Origin: Pseudomonadota bacterium
Lineage (GTDB): Bacteria; Pseudomonadota; Gammaproteobacteria; Acidiferrobacterales; Acidiferrobacteraceae
Reading direction: 5' to 3'
DNA length: 32,742 nucleotides
NCBI GenBank assembly: GCA_021784755.1
Contig: JAJYHM010000068.1
Location: forward strand, 1-32,742
This document shows, piece after piece, positions 19,045-27,252 of this stretch. Position numbers and translations under genes: made by a program. The notes under the pieces were generated by a model. That model was given only the letters and a program-made list of their open reading frames with translations, did no database searches and was not told the origin of the DNA. The first letter of the stretch is position 1. Every line of letters begins with the position of its first letter.

Positions 19045-19073
19045 ATTCTAGCGCCTTGGCGGCGGCGCGGCAA
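19045..19073 (-). promoter_or_regulatory. ndk promoter (sigma70-like)
   Basis: On the minus strand, TTGCCG (19068-19073), a 17-bp spacer and TAGAAT (19045-19050) lie 42 bp before the ndk ATG. It is the only good promoter seen ahead of the nine-gene chain ndk to der. Confidence 0.6.
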
Positions 19074-19261
19074 TTTCCGGGCCCATCCGCCCCCGCGCCG
19101 GATCAAGACCGGGCCTCCCCTTCTTGGCAGGAGTGTTGTACCCCCGCCGCCCCGACCTCGGGTTGTGGGGTCGGTCGGGATGGGGCCTGCGGCGCACCTC
19201 CCTTCTCATACGGTGCCAACGCGTGCCGAGCCCGCTGCGGGGCGTTCAGACCTGAATGACC
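19074..19261. other. GC-rich intergenic stretch between the isc operon end and ndk
   Basis: I see no gene here. The stretch holds a possible short stem (CCGACC near 19160 pairing with GGTCGG about 12 bases further) without a T-run. It could help end isc transcription, but no clear terminator is visible. Confidence 0.3.
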
Positions 19262-19468
19262 CTAGTCGACGTCGGCCTCGTCGATCCACGCCATCTGGAT
19301 GGCCTCCAAGAGCTTCTCGCCCGAGCGTTGCGGCTCGTCTTCGAACTCATCGATATCGAGGACCCAGCGATACAGATCCGTAAATCGCACGTAGCGGGGG
19401 TCCACCTCCGGATGCCGCTCGTGCAAGAGGATCGCGATGTCCTCGGCGTCGCCCCACTTCAAGCCCAT
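19262..19468 (-). CDS. iscX: Fe-S assembly protein IscX
   Basis: A 68-residue acidic protein (E. coli IscX 66). It matches the family along its length: MGLKWGDAEDIAILLHERHP, then DPRYVRFTDLYRWVLDIDEF and the end KLLEAIQMAWIDEAD. IscX binds IscS and iron and tunes cluster assembly. I chose the ATG at 19468, with GAGGGAGGGG just upstream; an in-frame TTG at 19531 would extend it by 21 residues into fdx and has no support. It is the last gene of the isc operon, 10 bp after fdx. Confidence 0.96.
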   Translation of the reverse strand: MGLKWGDAEDIAILLHERHPEVDPRYVRFTDLYRWVLDIDEFEDEPQRSGEKLLEAIQMAWIDEADVD

Positions 19469-19478
19469 GACCCCTCCC

Positions 19479-19820
19479 TCAATGACCTTCCGACACCATG
19501 TTGATGGTGTATTTTGGTATCTCGATGACAAGGTCCTGCCCTTTGGGGACCTTGGCCTGGCAGCTCAAGCGTGAATCAGGCTCGAGGCCCCAGGCCTTGT
19601 CGAGTAGATCCTCCTCCTTCTCGGTCGCGGGCTCCAGCGCCTCATAGCCCTGCCGCACCAGGATATGGCAGGTCGTACACGCACAGGCCTTCTCGCAGGC
19701 GTGCTCGATCGGAATACCGGCGCGCAACAAGGCATCGCAAAGGCTCATGCCCTCCGGACCCTCGATCTCGGCCCCTTCGGGGCACATCTGGGCATGGGGT
19801 AAAACGCGGATACGGGCCAT
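19479..19820 (-). CDS. fdx: ISC-type [2Fe-2S] ferredoxin
   Basis: A 113-residue protein (E. coli Fdx 111). The cluster cysteines are C42, C48, C51 and C87, the same numbers as in E. coli, within HACEKACACTTCHIL and LSCQAK; an extra C46 is also present as in the family. It supplies electrons for cluster formation on IscU. Its ATG shares one base with the hscA stop. Confidence 0.97.
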   Translation of the reverse strand: MARIRVLPHAQMCPEGAEIEGPEGMSLCDALLRAGIPIEHACEKACACTTCHILVRQGYEALEPATEKEEDLLDKAWGLEPDSRLSCQAKVPKGQDLVIEIPKYTINMVSEGH

Positions 19821-21661
19821 CAGCGGAATTCCGTGACCGACCGGCCCTTCATGGCCCGCTCGAGGCCCACATCCATGCGGCGGGCGGCGAATGGGGCACT
19901 GGCGCGGTCAAGTGCCGCGATCTGCTCTCGAATCCGCTGGGGGTCTTCGCCGCCACGGGCTTCTTTGAGGGCCGCGATGCGCGCCGCTATGGTGTCGCGC
20001 TCACCGGGTGCCAATAAATCCTCGTCCGCAGCGAGCGCCGCGCCCACCGCCTCGATCATACGATCCGCCTCGACCTGTTGTTCACGGAGCGTCCGCGCGG
20101 CCGCGTCGGCCTCGGCACTCGCCATCGAATCTCGAAGCATCCGTTCGATCTCGGCATCGGACAGGCCGAAGGAGGGCCTCACCGTCACATGACTCTCGAC
20201 CCCCGCTTTCGTCTCCTGCGCCGACACGTTCAACAGCCCATCGGCGTCCACCTGGAAGGTCACGCGGATGCGTGCCGCCCCCGCCACCATGGGCGGGATG
20301 CCGCGCAGCTCAAAACGTGCAAGCGAGCGGCACTCGGCCACGAGATCGCGCTCGCCCTGCACCACATGGATGGCGAGTGCCCCCTGGCCGTCCTTGTAGG
20401 TGGTAAAGTCCTGGGCTCGGGATGCCGGGATGGGGGAATTGCGGGGGATGATCTTCTCCGTAAGCCCTCCCATAATCTCGATACCGAGCGACAGGGGGAT
20501 CACGTCAAGCAGCAACATGTCGGCAGCGCCGGCGTTGCCCGCCAAAAGATCGGCCTGACGCGCGGCACCCACTGCCACCACGCGGTCCGGGTCGATATCA
20601 TGCAGAGGGGTCTTGCGGAATAAGCCGCCGACCCGCTCGCGGACGCGGGGGGTGCGTGTGGCACCGCCCACGAGCACGATCTCACCGATATCGGCGATTC
20701 TCACGCCCGCATCCTTCAAAACGCGGCCACAGGCGACCAGCGTCCGATCGATCAAAGGATCAATCGCGGCCTCGAGATCAGTGCGCGAAAGGGCACCTGT
20801 ATAGATCGGCGCCACATCGACTGCGACCTCGGTCTCCAAGCTAAGGCGCTCGCGCGCGGCGCGTGCGGCACGCAACAGCCGGCGCGACTCCTCCGGAGTC
20901 CGGGCCTGGGCGCCGCGGGCAGTCCAGAGAGTAACGATGGCCGCATCCATGTCGTCGCCCCCTAAGGCCGCGTCGCCACCTGTGGCCAGAACCTCGAAGA
21001 CCCCCTCGGAGAGCCGCAAGAGGGAGACGTCAAAAGTCCCCCCGCCCAGATCATAGACGCAGTAAAGCCCCTCGGGATTGCGATCCAGACCATAGGCCAC
21101 GGCCGCCGCCGTCGGTTCGTTCAAAAGTCTCAGGACCTCGATCCCGGCAAGCCGCGCGGCATCCTTGGTCGCCTGCCGCTGAGCCTCGTCGAAATACGCG
21201 GGAACCGTGATCACGGCCGCCGATAGCGGCCCCCCCAGGGTCTCCTCGAGACGCGCCTTCAAGGCCGCGAGGATCTGTGCTGACACCTCGACCGGGGTCT
21301 TGGCACCCGCCGCAGTCTCGATCCGCACCATACCCTCGGCGCCTCCCGCAAGCCGGTAAGGGCAGTCCCCGACATCGGTGCGCCCGCGCCCCATGAGTCG
21401 CTTGACGGACGCTATGGTGTTCAAGGGGTCCTCGATCTCGGCCTGCTGGGCGGCGCGGCCTACGGTCACCCGTCCATTCGCCTCAAACCGCACCACAGAC
21501 GGCAGCAGCACATCACCAGCCCCATCCGGCAGCACCACGACCTCGCGTTCACGTACGGTCGCAATGAGGGAATTGGTCGTGCCCAGGTCGATGCCGGCAA
21601 CGAATTTGCGGGTGTGCGGGTCCGGCGACTGGCCGGGCTCGCTGATCTGCAAGAGCGCCAT
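19820..21661 (-). CDS. hscA: Fe-S cluster assembly Hsp70 chaperone HscA
   Basis: A 613-residue protein (E. coli 616). The ATPase domain starts with [16 protein letters not shown] and has the second phosphate motif [15 protein letters not shown] and [10 protein letters not shown]. The substrate-binding domain follows from about residue 385 ([20 protein letters not shown]), where HscA grips the LPPVK motif of IscU; that motif is present in IscU here. HscA, with HscB, drives cluster transfer from IscU to apoproteins. It begins directly after hscB with no gap and touches fdx by one base. Confidence 0.98.
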   Translation of the reverse strand: MALLQISEPGQSPDPHTRKFVAGIDLGTTNSLIATVREREVVVLPDGAGDVLLPSVVRFEANGRVTVGRAAQQAEIEDPLNTIASVKRLMGRGRTDVGDCPYRLAGGAEGMVRIETAAGAKTPVEVSAQILAALKARLEETLGGPLSAAVITVPAYFDEAQRQATKDAARLAGIEVLRLLNEPTAAAVAYGLDRNPEGLYCVYDLGGGTFDVSLLRLSEGVFEVLATGGDAALGGDDMDAAIVTLWTARGAQARTPEESRRLLRAARAARERLSLETEVAVDVAPIYTGALSRTDLEAAIDPLIDRTLVACGRVLKDAGVRIADIGEIVLVGGATRTPRVRERVGGLFRKTPLHDIDPDRVVAVGAARQADLLAGNAGAADMLLLDVIPLSLGIEIMGGLTEKIIPRNSPIPASRAQDFTTYKDGQGALAIHVVQGERDLVAECRSLARFELRGIPPMVAGAARIRVTFQVDADGLLNVSAQETKAGVESHVTVRPSFGLSDAEIERMLRDSMASAEADAAARTLREQQVEADRMIEAVGAALAADEDLLAPGERDTIAARIAALKEARGGEDPQRIREQIAALDRASAPFAARRMDVGLERAMKGRSVTEFR

Positions 21662-22180
21662 TTACAGGGCCTCGGTGACAGCGCAGTCGAGCTCGCGCGT
21701 GAAACGTTCCAGAAACTGGAGCTCACGCACAAGTTCACGCGCGCGATCGAGGTCCGTGGTCTGTCCGGAGTCGAGAAGCCGTGCGAGTTCGGATTCCTTG
21801 GCATCGCGGCTTTGCGCCACCAGGGCAATGAGCGCCGCCACTTCCTCGGGGCGCGCCACGCCCTCCTCGAGACGCTCGCGCCACGCCATCTGCTCCATGA
21901 GGAAGCCGGCATCCATGCTCGTATCGGTGTCCTCGTCGGTCGAAATCCCGCGCAGCGCAAGGAGGTGGCGCGCGCGTGAGACGGGATCGCGCAAGACCTT
22001 CAGGCCATCGTTCAAATCAGCGCTCACCGCGACCGCGCGCCGGCGCTCCTCGCTTGAGCCCTGCGCGTAGCGATCCGGATGCCAGACCCGGATACGCTCC
22101 CTATGGCGTGCGGCAAGCTCTTTCAGATCGATGTTGAATCGCGCCGGCAGCTCGAACAATTCGAAATAATTGCGCGCCAT
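21662..22180 (-). CDS. hscB: Fe-S assembly J-domain co-chaperone HscB
   Basis: A 172-residue protein (E. coli 171). The N-terminal J domain has its HPD motif at 34-36 (RVWHPDRY), which stimulates HscA ATPase. The C-terminal three-helix part, which binds IscU, contains GFLMEQMAWRERLEE. The stop codon is immediately followed by the hscA start. Confidence 0.97.
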   Translation of the reverse strand: MARNYFELFELPARFNIDLKELAARHRERIRVWHPDRYAQGSSEERRRAVAVSADLNDGLKVLRDPVSRARHLLALRGISTDEDTDTSMDAGFLMEQMAWRERLEEGVARPEEVAALIALVAQSRDAKESELARLLDSGQTTDLDRARELVRELQFLERFTRELDCAVTEAL

Positions 22181-22189
22181 GCCCGCCCC

Positions 22190-22513
22190 CTACACGCTGA
22201 AGCTTTCGCCACAGCCGCAGGTGTCCTTCTGGTTCGGGTTTTGAAATTTGAACCCTTCATTCAAGCCTTCGCGGGTATAGTCGAGGACCGTGCCGTCCAG
22301 ATAGACGAGACTCTTCTTGTCGATCAGGACCTTGATCCCGTGACTCTCGAAGACGCTATCCTCCGGGGCGGCCTGATCGGCGTATTCGAGCACATAGGCC
22401 ATTCCTGAGCAGCCACTCGTACGCACGCCCAGGCGCAGACCCGCGCCGTGCCCCCGCTTATCCAAGGACCGCCGTACATGCTTGGCGGCGCTTTCGGTCA
22501 ACGTCACAGCCAT
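22190..22513 (-). CDS. iscA: A-type Fe-S carrier IscA
   Basis: A 107-residue protein, the same length as E. coli IscA. The three cluster/iron ligands C35, C99 and C101 (SGCSGMAY and TCGCGESF) are at the same positions as in E. coli. It carries iron or clusters from the scaffold to [4Fe-4S] enzymes. It lies 12 bp after iscU and 9 bp before hscB. Confidence 0.98.
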   Translation of the reverse strand: MAVTLTESAAKHVRRSLDKRGHGAGLRLGVRTSGCSGMAYVLEYADQAAPEDSVFESHGIKVLIDKKSLVYLDGTVLDYTREGLNEGFKFQNPNQKDTCGCGESFSV

Positions 22514-22525
22514 TGCCCCGCCCCC

Positions 22526-22930
22526 TTATGCCGCGTCGACGCTCTCATCTTTGCCGGCCTTCTTCCGATAGTCGGCGATGGCCGCCTTGATGGCGTCCTC
22601 CGCCAACACCGAACAGTGGATCTTGACCGGCGGCAGCGCGAGCTCCTCGGCGATGTCGGTGTTTTTGATCTGTCCGGCCTGCTCCAAGGTCTTGCCCTTG
22701 ACCCACTCGGTCAAAAGCGAACTCGAAGCAATCGCACTCCCGCACCCGTAGGTCTTGAAGCGCGCCTCTTCGATCACCCCATCGTCATTGACGCGGATCT
22801 GGAGCTTCATCACATCGCCACAGGCGGGTGCGCCCACCATGCCGGTCCCGATCGACGGGTCGGCCTTGTCAAATGAGCCGACGTTGCGCGGATTCTCGTA
22901 GTGATCCAACACTTTGCTACCGTATGCCAT
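22526..22930 (-). CDS. iscU: Fe-S cluster scaffold IscU
   Basis: A 134-residue protein (E. coli 128). The cluster ligands C37, D39, C63, H105 and C106 are present, with the HscA-binding LPPVK at 99-103. IscS gives it sulfur and clusters are built on it. A strong ribosome site (AAGGAGAA) precedes the ATG. The tail is a few residues longer than usual and acidic. Confidence 0.98.
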   Translation of the reverse strand: MAYGSKVLDHYENPRNVGSFDKADPSIGTGMVGAPACGDVMKLQIRVNDDGVIEEARFKTYGCGSAIASSSLLTEWVKGKTLEQAGQIKNTDIAEELALPPVKIHCSVLAEDAIKAAIADYRKKAGKDESVDAA

Positions 22931-22960
22931 ATCGTTCTCCTTCCCGTACTCAAATCAAGA

Positions 22961-24175
22961 CTAATGAGCGGCCCACTGCACCGAATTCAGGTCGACCCCG
23001 TCCTTGTACATCTCCCACAGCGGCGAGAGCTCCCGCAGGCGGCCGATTTTTTCGTGCAGCAAGCGAATCGTGTACTCCACGTCCTCTTCAGTCGTGAAGC
23101 GTCCCATGGTGAACCGAATCGAGCTATGCGCCAGTTCATCATTCCGCCCGAGTGCCCGCAGCACATAGGACGGCTCGAGGCTCGCTGAGGTACACGCCGA
23201 GCCCGACGACACCGCAAGCTCTTTCAGCGCCATGATGAGCGACTCACCCTCGACAAAGTTGAAACTGATATTGAGGTTGCCCGGGATGCGCCGTTCGAGG
23301 TCGCCGTTCACATAGACCTCCTCGATATCCGACAGCCCCTCGAGCAGGCGCTCGCGCAGCGTCTTCAGGCGCGCCGCCTCGGCGTCCATCTCCTCGTGCG
23401 CAAGCCGGAAGGCCTCGCCCATGCCGACGATCTGGTGGGTCGCAAGCGTCCCGGATCGCATGCCGCGCTCATGTCCGCCGCCATGCATCTGGGCCTCCAG
23501 ACGCACCCGCGGCTTGCGCCGGACGTAGAGCGCGCCTATGCCCTTGGGCCCATAGACCTTATGCGCGCTCAAAGACAACAGGTCGACACCCAGGGCATTG
23601 ACGTCGATCGGGATCTTGCCGGCGCTTTGCGCGGCGTCCGTATGAAAAATGATCCCCCGCGGCTTGACGATACGACCGATGGCCGCCAGGTCTTGAATGA
23701 CGCCAATCTCGTTGTTCACATGCATGACCGACACCAGAATGGTGTCTTTGCGCAACGCCGCCGTAAGCTTGTCGAGGTCGAGGAGACCGTCGGGTTCCGG
23801 ATCCAGATAAGTGACCTCAAAGCCTTCGCGCTCCAATTGGCGTGTGGTATCGAGGATCGCCTTATGTTCGGTCTTGACCGTGACGATGTGGCGCCCCTTG
23901 TTCTGGTAAAAGCGGGCCACGCCCTTCAGGGCCAGGTTATCCGATTCCGTGGCGCCCGAGGTCCAGACGATCTCCTTGGGGTCGGCGTGTATCAAGGCCG
24001 CCACGTCGGCACGGGCGCGCTCCACCGCCTTTTCCGCCTCCCATCCGAACGCATGGGAACGCGATGCCGGGTTCCCAAAGTCCCCTTCCATGGTCAAGTA
24101 GCGACACATGACCTGAGCCACCCGCGGATCAACCGGCGTCGTGGCCGAATAATCAAGATAAATCGGCTTTCTCAT
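22961..24175 (-). CDS. iscS: Cysteine desulfurase IscS
   Basis: A 404-residue protein, the same length as E. coli IscS when started at ATG 24175. The PLP lysine K206 ([12 protein letters not shown]) and the catalytic C328 ([17 protein letters not shown]) then fall at the E. coli numbers, which supports this start over one four codons upstream. It removes sulfur from cysteine as a persulfide for IscU and for tRNA thiolation. It overlaps the end of iscR by 23 bp, an unusually long overlap for this junction, implying coupled translation. Confidence 0.98.
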   Translation of the reverse strand: MRKPIYLDYSATTPVDPRVAQVMCRYLTMEGDFGNPASRSHAFGWEAEKAVERARADVAALIHADPKEIVWTSGATESDNLALKGVARFYQNKGRHIVTVKTEHKAILDTTRQLEREGFEVTYLDPEPDGLLDLDKLTAALRKDTILVSVMHVNNEIGVIQDLAAIGRIVKPRGIIFHTDAAQSAGKIPIDVNALGVDLLSLSAHKVYGPKGIGALYVRRKPRVRLEAQMHGGGHERGMRSGTLATHQIVGMGEAFRLAHEEMDAEAARLKTLRERLLEGLSDIEEVYVNGDLERRIPGNLNISFNFVEGESLIMALKELAVSSGSACTSASLEPSYVLRALGRNDELAHSSIRFTMGRFTTEEDVEYTIRLLHEKIGRLRELSPLWEMYKDGVDLNSVQWAAH

Positions 24176-24656
24176 ACCTGCTCCCATGCGCGACTTCGTT
24201 TCTCAGGATCCCGACCTTCGGCCGCTTGGCCTGCCGCAGCACCACCTCTTGTACCTCGGGTTCCGTCACCAGGGTCGCGAGCGTAATACCGTCCAGAAAC
24301 TCATAGATCCGCCGACTCAGCTCCGACCACAACTGGTGGGTCAGGCAGCGTTCCTCGCCGTGGCAATTTTTCTCGCCGCCACAGCGGGTGGCATCGATGT
24401 TTTCGTTGATGGCCATCACGATCTGGGCCACCGAGATCTGTGCTGCCGGCAGCGCCAGGCTGTAGCCACCGCCTGGGCCGCGCACGCTCGCCACGAGTCC
24501 CCGGCGCCGCAGCTTTGCGAAGAGCTGCTCCAGATATGACAAGGAGATCCCCTGTCGGGCCGCGATATCGGCCAAGGCGACTGTGTCGTGATGTTGGTGC
24601 ACCGCCAGATCCAGCATGGCCGTCACCGCATAGCGTCCCTTGGTGGTCAGTTTCAT
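24153..24656 (-). CDS. iscR: Fe-S-sensing transcriptional regulator IscR
   Basis: A 167-residue Rrf2-family protein (E. coli 162). The winged helix is in the first 65 residues ([27 protein letters not shown]). Cluster ligands C92, C98, C104 and H107 ([17 protein letters not shown]) match E. coli exactly, so it should bind a [2Fe-2S] cluster and, as holo-protein, repress type 1 sites. A type 1 site stands just upstream at 24696-24720. The C-terminus extends across the iscS start. Confidence 0.97.
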   Translation of the reverse strand: MKLTTKGRYAVTAMLDLAVHQHHDTVALADIAARQGISLSYLEQLFAKLRRRGLVASVRGPGGGYSLALPAAQISVAQIVMAINENIDATRCGGEKNCHGEERCLTHQLWSELSRRIYEFLDGITLATLVTEPEVQEVVLRQAKRPKVGILRNEVAHGSRYEKADLS

Positions 24657-24695
24657 GAGGGCCTCAGGGCGTTGTCTTTACGCCTTCAATGTGTC

Positions 24696-24720
24696 ATACC
24701 CGAGTGATTTAGTCAACTAT
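24696..24720 (-). promoter_or_regulatory. IscR type 1 operator with the iscR -35 element
   Basis: Read on the minus strand, the site begins ATAGTTGACT and ends ACTCGGGTAT, with AAATC between. It agrees with the published E. coli type 1 IscR consensus at 24 of 25 positions by my count. The -35 TTGACT (24711-24716) lies inside it. The site overlaps the last codon and TGA of cysE. Negative feedback of the isc operon by holo-IscR is therefore expected. Confidence 0.85.
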
Positions 24721-25531
24721 TATGTTCGGGGGGTTGCGGGGTCGCCGTTTCATGCTCGGAGCCTGCCACCCCATTACCGTGGCGGGCGCTGATCCCGGTC
24801 AGGTCGGTGAGCGGTATGCCGGCCTTACGCAGTTCCTCGCACAGGGCCCCCATCCGTCGATCCACCACTGCCAAATGATCGAGCACGCGGTCTATGGCCT
24901 GCGCCACGGGGTCCGGCATCTGTGCGGCCTGGCCGTAGGCCTCAAAGCCGATCTTCTGCGCAAGCGCGGCGCGTGTCCGCTCCCGTTCGCTGCGCTTCAC
25001 CACCACCTGACCCGGGATACCGACCACCGTGGCACCGGGCGGCACGTCCTTCACCACCACCGAGTTGGAGCCCACGCGAGCCCCGTCACCCACCGTGATG
25101 GGACCTAACACTTTCGCACCCGCCCCGACCACGACGTTATTGCCGAGCGTCGGGTGGCGCTTCTCCGGCTGCCAACTGGTCCCGCCGAGCGTCACCCCCT
25201 GATACAAGGTGCAATCATCGCCGACCTCGGCGGTCTCGCCAATCACGACGCCCATCCCATGGTCTATGAAAAACCGCCGCCCGATCCGAGCCCCTGGGTG
25301 GATCTCGATGCCGGTCAGGAAACGCGACAGACGCGCCACCGCCTGCGCCGCCCAGCGCCACCCGCGCCGCCACAGGGCATGCGCTACCCTGTGGAAACCG
25401 AGCGCATGCACCCCGGGATACAAAGTCGCGACATCGAACCACGAGCGTGCCGCTGGATCGCGCGCAAGGATGCTGGCAAAATAGCCCTTCGCCGCGACCG
25501 ATCCGGTTTGCTCGACGCCTGTCTTCCCCAT
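24713..25531 (-). CDS. cysE: Serine O-acetyltransferase
   Basis: A 272-residue protein (E. coli 273). It makes O-acetylserine, the carbon skeleton of cysteine. The left-handed hexapeptide-repeat helix is clear ([53 protein letters not shown]), including the catalytic His of [10 protein letters not shown]. The N-terminal helical domain has the usual [20 protein letters not shown]. The ATG at 25531 has no Shine-Dalgarno and stands 6 bases after a -10 element. The gene precedes iscR, so cysteine supply lies next to the cysteine-consuming desulfurase. Confidence 0.96.
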   Translation of the reverse strand: MGKTGVEQTGSVAAKGYFASILARDPAARSWFDVATLYPGVHALGFHRVAHALWRRGWRWAAQAVARLSRFLTGIEIHPGARIGRRFFIDHGMGVVIGETAEVGDDCTLYQGVTLGGTSWQPEKRHPTLGNNVVVGAGAKVLGPITVGDGARVGSNSVVVKDVPPGATVVGIPGQVVVKRSERERTRAALAQKIGFEAYGQAAQMPDPVAQAIDRVLDHLAVVDRRMGALCEELRKAGIPLTDLTGISARHGNGVAGSEHETATPQPPEHNS

Positions 25532-25537
25532 CGCGCC

Positions 25538-25566
25538 ATTAGGCCTTTTCCTACTAAATTTGTCAA
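25538..25566 (-). promoter_or_regulatory. cysE promoter, probably leaderless
   Basis: On the minus strand, a perfect -35 TTGACA (25561-25566), 17 bp, then CCTAAT (25538-25543). Only GGCGCG separates the -10 from the cysE ATG at 25531, so the transcript should start at or next to the ATG. Confidence 0.65.
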
Positions 25567-25570
25567 GTAT
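25546..25570 (-). promoter_or_regulatory. Degenerate IscR type 1-like site over the cysE promoter
   Basis: Minus-strand sequence beginning ATACTTGACA and continuing AATTTAGTAGG fits the type 1 IscR consensus at 20 of 25 positions by my count, with the inner dyad well kept and the right outer arm lost. It covers the -35 and the spacer. It is weaker than the iscR site, and the match may partly reflect the shared -35 sequence. Confidence 0.4.
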
Positions 25571-25591
25571 TACGCGGGGGCGCTTCAGGAC

Positions 25592-26314
25592 TCATCTGCG
25601 CGGCGGATAAGGCTTCTCGACGGCGTTCAAGAGGCCGCGTAGGATCTGGATCTCGTTGTCATCCGGAAGTGCACGACGGAACAGACGGGTCAGCCGCCGC
25701 ATGAGCTTGCGCGGGTGCTTCTCATTCAAGAAGCCCACATCCGTGATGGTTTTTTCCAGGTGCTCGAGAAACCGGTTGAAGGCGTCCTGCGAGGCCGGCT
25801 TGTGCGCAGAGGCAGGGGCCGGGCCCGCCTGGATCGTGCAGCGGATCTCATAACAGAGAATCTGCACGGCGGCCGCGAGGTTTAAAGAGGCAAACTGCGG
25901 GTCGACCGGGATCTGTACGAGGGCGTGGGCATAGTCCACCTCCTCGTTCGTAAGACCCGTGCGCTCCGCGCCAAAGAGCAGCCCCACCGGACCCGAGCGG
26001 GCCTGTGCGCACAGCGTGGCGGCCGCGGCCCGGGCCTCTTGGCGCGGCAGCGGGATGGTGCGGTCGCGCGCGCTCGTGGCGGCCACGAACACGCACTCGG
26101 CGACCGCCGCGGGCACATCGTCGACGATTTCGGCGGCCGTTAGGATATCGTCGGCACCCGCCGCCCGCGCTACCGCCTCGGCATCCGGAAACCGCTGCGG
26201 GGCGACCAGGACGAGACGTCTGAGGCCCATATTTTTCATGGCGCGCGCACACGCCCCAACGTTACCGGGGTGCTGCGGTCGCACCAGAATAATGCGGATA
26301 TCGGGCATATCCAT
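25592..26314 (-). CDS. trmJ: tRNA (cytidine/uridine-2'-O)-methyltransferase TrmJ
   Basis: A 240-residue SPOUT-family enzyme (E. coli TrmJ 246). It methylates the ribose of position 32 in several tRNAs. The knotted SAM site is seen in LVRPQHPGNVGACARAMKNM, GLLFGAERTGLTNEEV and the closing loop IPVDPQFASLNLAAAVQIL. Two in-frame ATGs are close (26314 and 26308); I kept the first. It is followed after 60 bp by the cysE promoter region. The trmJ-cysE-iscR order is common in gammaproteobacteria. Confidence 0.95.
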   Translation of the reverse strand: MDMPDIRIILVRPQHPGNVGACARAMKNMGLRRLVLVAPQRFPDAEAVARAAGADDILTAAEIVDDVPAAVAECVFVAATSARDRTIPLPRQEARAAAATLCAQARSGPVGLLFGAERTGLTNEEVDYAHALVQIPVDPQFASLNLAAAVQILCYEIRCTIQAGPAPASAHKPASQDAFNRFLEHLEKTITDVGFLNEKHPRKLMRRLTRLFRRALPDDNEIQILRGLLNAVEKPYPPRR

Positions 26315-26369
26315 CGATCTTTAACACCTCAAGCCTTGCGCGCAGCCCATGCCTGCGGGACATAAGCCT

Positions 26370-26397
26370 TTTACACGTCCCCCCGCCCGGCTACAAT
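26370..26397 (+). promoter_or_regulatory. suhB promoter (sigma70-like)
   Basis: TTTACA (26370-26375), 16 bp, TACAAT (26392-26397); each hexamer matches the consensus at 5 of 6 positions. It lies 23 bp before the suhB ATG, with GGGAG as ribosome site at 26411-26415. The gene is divergent from trmJ. Confidence 0.65.
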
Positions 26398-26420
26398 GCT
26401 CGGCTTTTGCGGGAGTCACC

Positions 26421-27215
26421 ATGCACCCCATGTTGAATACGGCCATCAAGGCCGCCCGCCGGGCCGGGAACGTCATCGTCCGCGCACTACCCGACGTCGA
26501 TCGCCTGCGCGTCGAGACCAAAAGCCGCCATGACTTCGTCACGGAAGTGGATCGCCGCGCCGAAGAGCTTATCATCGACACCTTGCGGGGCGCCTACCCG
26601 GACCACGCCATCCTCGCCGAGGAGAGCGGCGCCAGCGCGGGCGACGAATGGGAATGGGTCATAGACCCGCTCGACGGCACGACCAATTTCCTGCATGGCT
26701 TCCCGCAGTTCGCGGTGTCCATCGCCTTGCGTCGCCGGGGTCGCCTGGAACAGGCCGTGGTCTTCGACCCTCTGCGCGACGAACTCTTCACGGCGACCCG
26801 CGGCGAGGGCGCCCAACTGAATGATCGACGCATCCGCGTGAGTCGCGTGACCGAATTCGGCGGCGCCCTCCTCGGCACGGGCTTTCCCTTCCGAGAGAGC
26901 GACTCGGTGGCTCAGTGGGTGCGGCTTTTCGAGCGCGTCGCCTGTCGCACGAGCGGGGTCCGCCGTGCGGGCTCGGCCGCGCTCGATCTTGCTTACGTGG
27001 CCTGCGGGCGGCTGGATGGGTTCTGGGAGACGGGCTTGAAGCCCTGGGACATCGCCGCAGGCGCCCTCCTCGTGCGCGAGGCCGGTGGGATCGCGAGCGA
27101 TCTTTTCACAGATGGCGATCCACTCGACAGCGGTAATATCCTCGCCGCCAACCCGCGCGTCTACGGCCACATGCGCGCGGTATTCGCCAACCCTGGCACC
27201 GCCGACACGACCTGA
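26421..27215 (+). CDS. suhB: Inositol-1-monophosphatase family protein SuhB
   Basis: A 264-residue protein (E. coli 267). Metal-binding residues are E67 and E68 (ILAEESG), D82 and D85 in WVIDPLDGTTNFLHGFP, and the Asp of KPWDIAAGALLVREAGG. In E. coli SuhB also binds RNA polymerase and joins rRNA antitermination complexes, so its role may be regulatory rather than metabolic. The start MHPMLNTAIKAARRAGN is the family's usual one; a longer in-frame start at 26349 would lie upstream of the promoter. It is convergent with the next gene, 37 bp away. The trmJ/suhB divergent pair is conserved in this class. Confidence 0.96.
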   Translation: MHPMLNTAIKAARRAGNVIVRALPDVDRLRVETKSRHDFVTEVDRRAEELIIDTLRGAYPDHAILAEESGASAGDEWEWVIDPLDGTTNFLHGFPQFAVSIALRRRGRLEQAVVFDPLRDELFTATRGEGAQLNDRRIRVSRVTEFGGALLGTGFPFRESDSVAQWVRLFERVACRTSGVRRAGSAALDLAYVACGRLDGFWETGLKPWDIAAGALLVREAGGIASDLFTDGDPLDSGNILAANPRVYGHMRAVFANPGTADTT

Positions 27216-27252
27216 CCGCAGGCGGCCACGCACACCGCGAACGCCCTTCTTT

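Noticed and set aside
19140..19190. GC-rich stem after iscX as the isc operon terminator
   Set aside because: The pairing is short and lacks a T-run, so I list only the intergenic stretch.
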